From: Lindgomyces ingoldianus
Taxonomy: Eukaryota; Ascomycota; Dothideomycetes; Pleosporales; Lindgomycetaceae
Reading direction: 5' to 3'
NCBI RefSeq assembly: GCF_010093535.1
Contig: NW_022985200.1
Span: 66,870-130,869 of the forward strand
Length of the DNA stretch: 64,000 nucleotides
The position numbers and the translations under genes are program-made. This document shows, piece by piece, positions 60,117 through 64,000 of the stretch (the stretch's first letter is position 1; the number at the start of each line of letters is the position of its first letter). Under the pieces are notes generated by a model. It made no database searches. It was not told where the DNA came from and saw nothing but the letters and a program-made list of their open reading frames with translations.

Positions 60117-61300
60117 ATGTCTCTGTTCAACAACCTCCTACTGTCTATTGTAAACAACGCTAATGTTAAAGCCTACGCTAACACCTTTAAAAAGTAGGAC
60201 GCTAACTATTAGAGAGATCCTTTAGCTGTCTTGTCTAATAATTATGTTAAGTGTACAAGATCTATTATATTAAATCTTATATTCTATATTAAAGAGTTAA
60301 AGAACCTACTATTACTAACTGTTTTTAACTCTAATTAAGAGGTAAACTATGTGTCTAAGTTAATTATACTAGCGCAAAGCTTACATTAAATTTAAGAATA
60401 TTATACTTATCTTTATTAATACGCGCGAAGTTAAATCTGCTACTAAGACAACCTCTAGCAGTTTAAGCAGCCCTTAGAACAAAAGGTGTGCTTACAACTT
60501 AAGCAAATGTAAAAGTGTTAAATTAAGACTATTACACTTAGAGACCTTTAACAAGTCTTTGTGTAATGCTTTTAGAGAGGTCTAGAAGAAGTGCAATTAC
60601 CTCTAAGATAAAATAGAAGCTATAAAGAAACAGCTATAAGCTGCAGGAAGCTTTTTAGACAGTTTAAATTCCTTAAAGCGTAAACAAACTAGGACTAACA
60701 GTGCTAAACAGGCCTTACTAAGCAGTAAATAGACGCAAGAGCAGTCTATAGTAGACATAATTTAAGTTAATAGAACTAATTTCTTTCTTACTAAGTTTTA
60801 ATAGTTCTCTTAAGCATTATAGAACATGTAATAGAAGTTAGGACATTTAGTCCCTTACATTAACAGTATTAACAACAGCTATTGCTAACTTTAGCAGAGA
60901 GGTATGTATTACTAAGATAGCCTCTAGCATTTTAAGTAGCAACTGCAAGTTCTATTCTAAGCAGTAGTCTAAGAGCTGCCTCCTAGACTAGCAAGTACAG
61001 TCCTATAGGTGATAGATATGTACTAAGCAATAAGAGATTAAGTTTAGTTTAGTAAGTTAGCGTTAAATAAAGCACTTTATAAACTAATAGGCTTAATCTA
61101 GCTCCTATAAAACATAAATTACTAAGCAATAGAACAGGCATAATAGACAGAAAAGGCTCCTATTATATCCACAACACTCTACAGTTGTTAAAGAGCTCCT
61201 AGAGAACAGCAGGATTGCGCCTAAAGTTTAAAACAGAAGCTTCCTCCCTAGTATTGCTAAACTCTCCTAGAGTTTATAGTGGAGAGGCTAAAAACAGCTA
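60117..61300 (+). pseudogene. Unrecognised gene, RIP-broken, about 390 codons
   Basis: The frame starts at an ATG at 60117 (M-S-L-F-N-N-L-L-L) after a pyrimidine-rich leader. It continues for about 1.2 kb with some 35 TAA/TAG stops and no TGA. If most were Gln codons the protein would be very Gln-rich. No domain was recognised. The high stop density makes the gene call uncertain; the start context and the parallel behaviour of neighbouring frames are the main support. Confidence 0.35.
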
Positions 61301-61815
61301 GCAATAGGTTGCAATTATTATAAAGTTTTATGTGTGCTTATTTGCGATTGTTACGTGTTTAGTAGAATTATTGCAAGTTTAATGCAATGTAGCAGCAGCA
61401 GCTTACTTTTTATAATAACAGCACGTAAGAGGCCTAAGCGTCCTAGCAAAAATGTCTTAGCTAATATCTACAGACATTGTAATCTTAACGCTTCTACCTA
61501 AATTTAATAAATATCCTTTTTAGAAACTACTCTTTAAGTAAATACCTACACGCAACACACTTGCATAGATTAAAGCCTATAGTCTAAGACAAACTATCCT
61601 CTGTCTAAGCAGGATTAATAGCAACAAAAGTTAAAAGAATTACAGTACTAAAGAAAGATAAGAACAGGATTTTAGAGTTTTACAAAGAAAAGGTTAGTAA
61701 TAAAGAGTAGTAATAGAGAATGTATACACTAATTGCTCTGTAGACAGGATATAGCAGCTGCAAGTAGGCTAACTATACCCCTGCAAAGCTTAGATTATTT
61801 AGTAGGGAATAACTT
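61300..61815 (+). pseudogene. Possible second degraded frame
   Basis: A plus-strand frame with a basic stretch (A-R-K-R-P-K-R-P-S-K-N) near 61428 continues to about 61812 with TAA/TAG stops only. It may be the 3' part of the gene starting at 60117 or a separate gene. It ends about 120 bp from the 3' end of the convergent DUF3435 gene. Confidence 0.3.
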
Positions 61816-61939
61816 TTAGTAGGCAACTGTACATGCAGTACTATGTAAGAACGCTAAATTTTCCTGCTAAGTAGACCTGTCTGTTTTAAAATTTTTAAAA
61901 TAATCCTTAAAAAAAAACTAGCTCTACTAATAATTTACC

Positions 61940-64000
61940 TTAGGAACCTAAAGCCTAACTTTGTAAACACTTAGAGCATAGTTCTTAAAATGCGCCACGC
62001 TTTCTAACACAGTTCCATTCTCCTAGCATGCTAGGTGCGGGCAAGAAATCTCCGCATGCGATGCAAAGTGTTTAAGATAGTAATGTTTAATATAGTCTAT
62101 TATCTTTGCTAGACAACTCTAACAGAACATTTACTGCAAAAGAGGTAGCTGTTTATTGCCTAGACAGAATAGGCACTAGCAAGGATCACACTCTAAGGGA
62201 AGTAAAGATAACTAGCTCTTATTGTTTTTTTTAGCCTAAAGCTTTAATAAAAGTTAGATCTCTATACCTTGTTACCTTACTTCTTAATAAGAACATAACT
62301 TTATTATTGCCTAGATAAGCTTAATTTGCTAAGTAAAGAAGTTAGCTTTATAGGGACTGCTAGGGGCACTGCAAAGGATGTCTGCAACGCGAGCCCGCTC
62401 TTCAAGAGCGTAGGCTAGGGTAGTAGGTTTGGATTTGTTGTTATCTTTAAGGAATAAGGAGTGTTTGTCCTCTAGCTCTCTTATATTATTCTCTATAAAA
62501 TACTTCTTCTAGGCTCTTTTTTTAGCACTATTCTGTAAGCGCTTTTTTTTTCTAGCGTAGAGCTGCCTTTGTGTTTTTTTTTAACTAAAGAAGCTGCTCT
62601 TTTTTATTCTTTATATTTAAGTGTTTAGCGTTTTGTTGCACCTCTTTTAACCTCTCTATTAGATAATCTCTTCTTAGACATAACATAACTACCTTAGAGT
62701 GTTGTAGAATAGCGTGAACATCTTTTAGACTTAGTCTAGTTAGAGTAAGTAGGTTGCGCGTTAAAGACATGTTTCCTAGCACCTTTATTAAAGCTGTGTT
62801 AGATAGCTTGTCTAGATAGGCAGCTTAGACGTTGCATTTTACATTAAAATTAATATAAAATTAAAATATACCTAAGTAGCTATGTCTTATAACTTAATCT
62901 TAGTTAGTAACAGTTCCTGCCTTTGCAAAATTATTAGCGCTTTAAGCAATAAACTTATTAAGATAAAACAAACATACTATTAACAGCATTTCTAGCGCTA
63001 TGTTAAATAGCAGAATGTAATAGAAATTGCTCTATACTAACATCCCTTCCTAGACGCTTTATATAGCGCGCAGTAGTACGCGCGCGCAAAGGTACAGCCA
63101 GCGTCGCTAACAATAATGTCTAGCTGTTTAAGCGTTTAGGTTTACAAAATATAGGCTCCTTTAATTTGCTATCCTTCTATTAGAAGACTCTGCAAGACTT
63201 TTATTTAGGAATTTATGCGCGCAGGATTGCTTTAGGATTGCAGACAGTAGACATAGCAAATGCATTATAGTAAAGGCTAACTGCAATTATATGTGCAATT
63301 AGGTAGAGAAATAGGTTAGCGTTCTAGTACATCTAAAAGGTTTTCTTAAGACTAGTTAGCTTATACAGAAGAGAGTAGTATTTAACACAAACAGTTGTAG
63401 TCTCCTGTCCTCCCCCTTTGTGTGTATAATTGTAATGAACATGACTAGTACCACGCAATTGTCCACTCTTACTGCTATAATTATAACATGCTTATAGAGT
63501 ACTAACTTTAGCTCTACTATTTTAAAAGGTAGGCTATCTTTGCTAAACTCTAGCTCTTCATTGTAATTGCTATTATCTCTGTTATTGTAGAAACAGATTG
63601 CTTTGTCCTTAGCAGCTTTCCTCCTACTGTCCTCTAGTTTCTTTACGCTTGCGTTAACAAGTAAGCACAGCTAACATCTAGTGTAGGCAGCAAATAAGAA
63701 CAGCAGAGCTAATAGCAACTGTTGTTTTTTATTTAGATACACTGCTGTGCTTACTACCTAATAGTAGTATAGTATTAAAAGTAGGTTATTAACAAACAAA
63801 ACTAGCTTTATTTATATAAATGTGTCTAGCTAATATGTTTTCTTTAGGAGTTTAATGTACTGCAGTATAGTGTTAGCAAGGCAAACTTCCTACAGTTTTA
63901 GAACTATAACGTACATTATTAACATTAAATACTAGATATTTCTCTAAAAGTTTGCCTATATGCTCTTTATAGAGCATTTTAAGTTGCCTTTAGTACTAAT
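61940..64000 (-). pseudogene. DUF3435-type tyrosine recombinase, RIP-broken, runs off the window
   Basis: Minus strand, N-terminus beyond 64000. Recognisable parts, in order: a hydrophobic segment near 63850-63680; I-A-H-I-I-A-x-S-L-Y-Y-N-A-F-A with N-P-K-A-I-L-R-A near 63270-63210; E-P-I-F-x-K-P near 63150; I-K-R-L-G-R-D-V-x-I-E-Q near 63070, followed by A-R-N-A-V-N, which is the region of the recombinase active-site Arg; A-L-I-K-V-L-G-N-M-S-L-T-R near 62790; then a zinc-finger end with C-L-F-C-L-G-N-K-Q-L-P (62164-62175 for C-L-F-C), C-P-H-x-x-C (about 62035) and F-K-N-Y-A-L-S-V-Y, where two His have become Tyr. This order is typical of fungal DUF3435 (FluG-like) proteins, the family that includes Starship captains. 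At least one frame change lies near 62900. It would have excised and integrated a large mobile element. The catalytic residues cannot be fully checked. Confidence 0.75.

Noticed and set aside
55530..61815. Alternative genetic code with TAA/TAG read as Gln
   Set aside because: The intact CLC and nuclease-like genes use normal stops. The same TAA/TAG pattern appears in copia, Fot1-like and MYND relics, where RIP explains it.

Overview
The window looks like a repeat-rich, AT-rich compartment of a filamentous ascomycete (Pezizomycotina) genome. The evidence is: genes with 49-60 bp GT-AG introns; Fot1/pogo and copia transposon families; DUF3435 and fungal MYND-type proteins; and pervasive C-to-T / G-to-A decay that turns CAA/CAG codons into TAA/TAG, as expected of repeat-induced point mutation (RIP). 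Only two genes look intact: a CLC chloride/proton exchanger (4384-6837, +, five exons) and a hypothetical protein with a PD-(D/E)XK/Uma2-like core (50853-52144, -, three exons). Both lie in islands of ordinary base composition.

Layout. 1-3430: a 30-bp tandem repeat, a decayed Fot1-like element (A1) and an inverted-repeat block. 3430-6840: the CLC island, with an LTR-like block starting 10 bp after the stop codon. 6840-36340: a graveyard of mobile elements. It holds an LTR element with AGTAT target duplications (7311-9232), three Fot1-like elements of a second family (B1-B3), two LTR-like blocks, a copia pol relic (about 20600-22705), and a nested composite (22708-32638). In the composite one Fot1-like element (B4) carries an LTR retroelement, an internally deleted A-family copy and two fold-back derivatives. 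Removing these four insertions and their target duplications leaves 1866 bp, the length of intact B2. A protein-kinase C-lobe remnant sits at about 35130-35390.

36342-49805: four head-to-tail units of about 3.4 kb. Each has a 20-bp-periodic minisatellite near its left end and a TG microsatellite plus a GC-rich hairpin block near its right end. 49905-50608: a MYND zinc-finger gene broken by six TAA/TAG stops and one frameshift. The stops lie only on the side facing the array. 52680-54257: a pogo-type DDE transposase that is frameshifted but only lightly mutated. 54325-55010: a 152-bp tandem repeat.

55.5-64.0 kb: a RIP-degraded multi-gene stretch. At its right edge is a leftward-reading DUF3435 tyrosine recombinase with a C-terminal zinc finger. 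This family includes the Starship captains and is related to Crypton recombinases. The long broken frames to its left may be cargo of the same element, but that is inference. Two assembly gaps (26530-27284 and 43626-43685) fall inside repeats.

Limits: all family assignments come from reading translations and motifs by eye, with no database search. Boundaries given as 'about' were not resolved.
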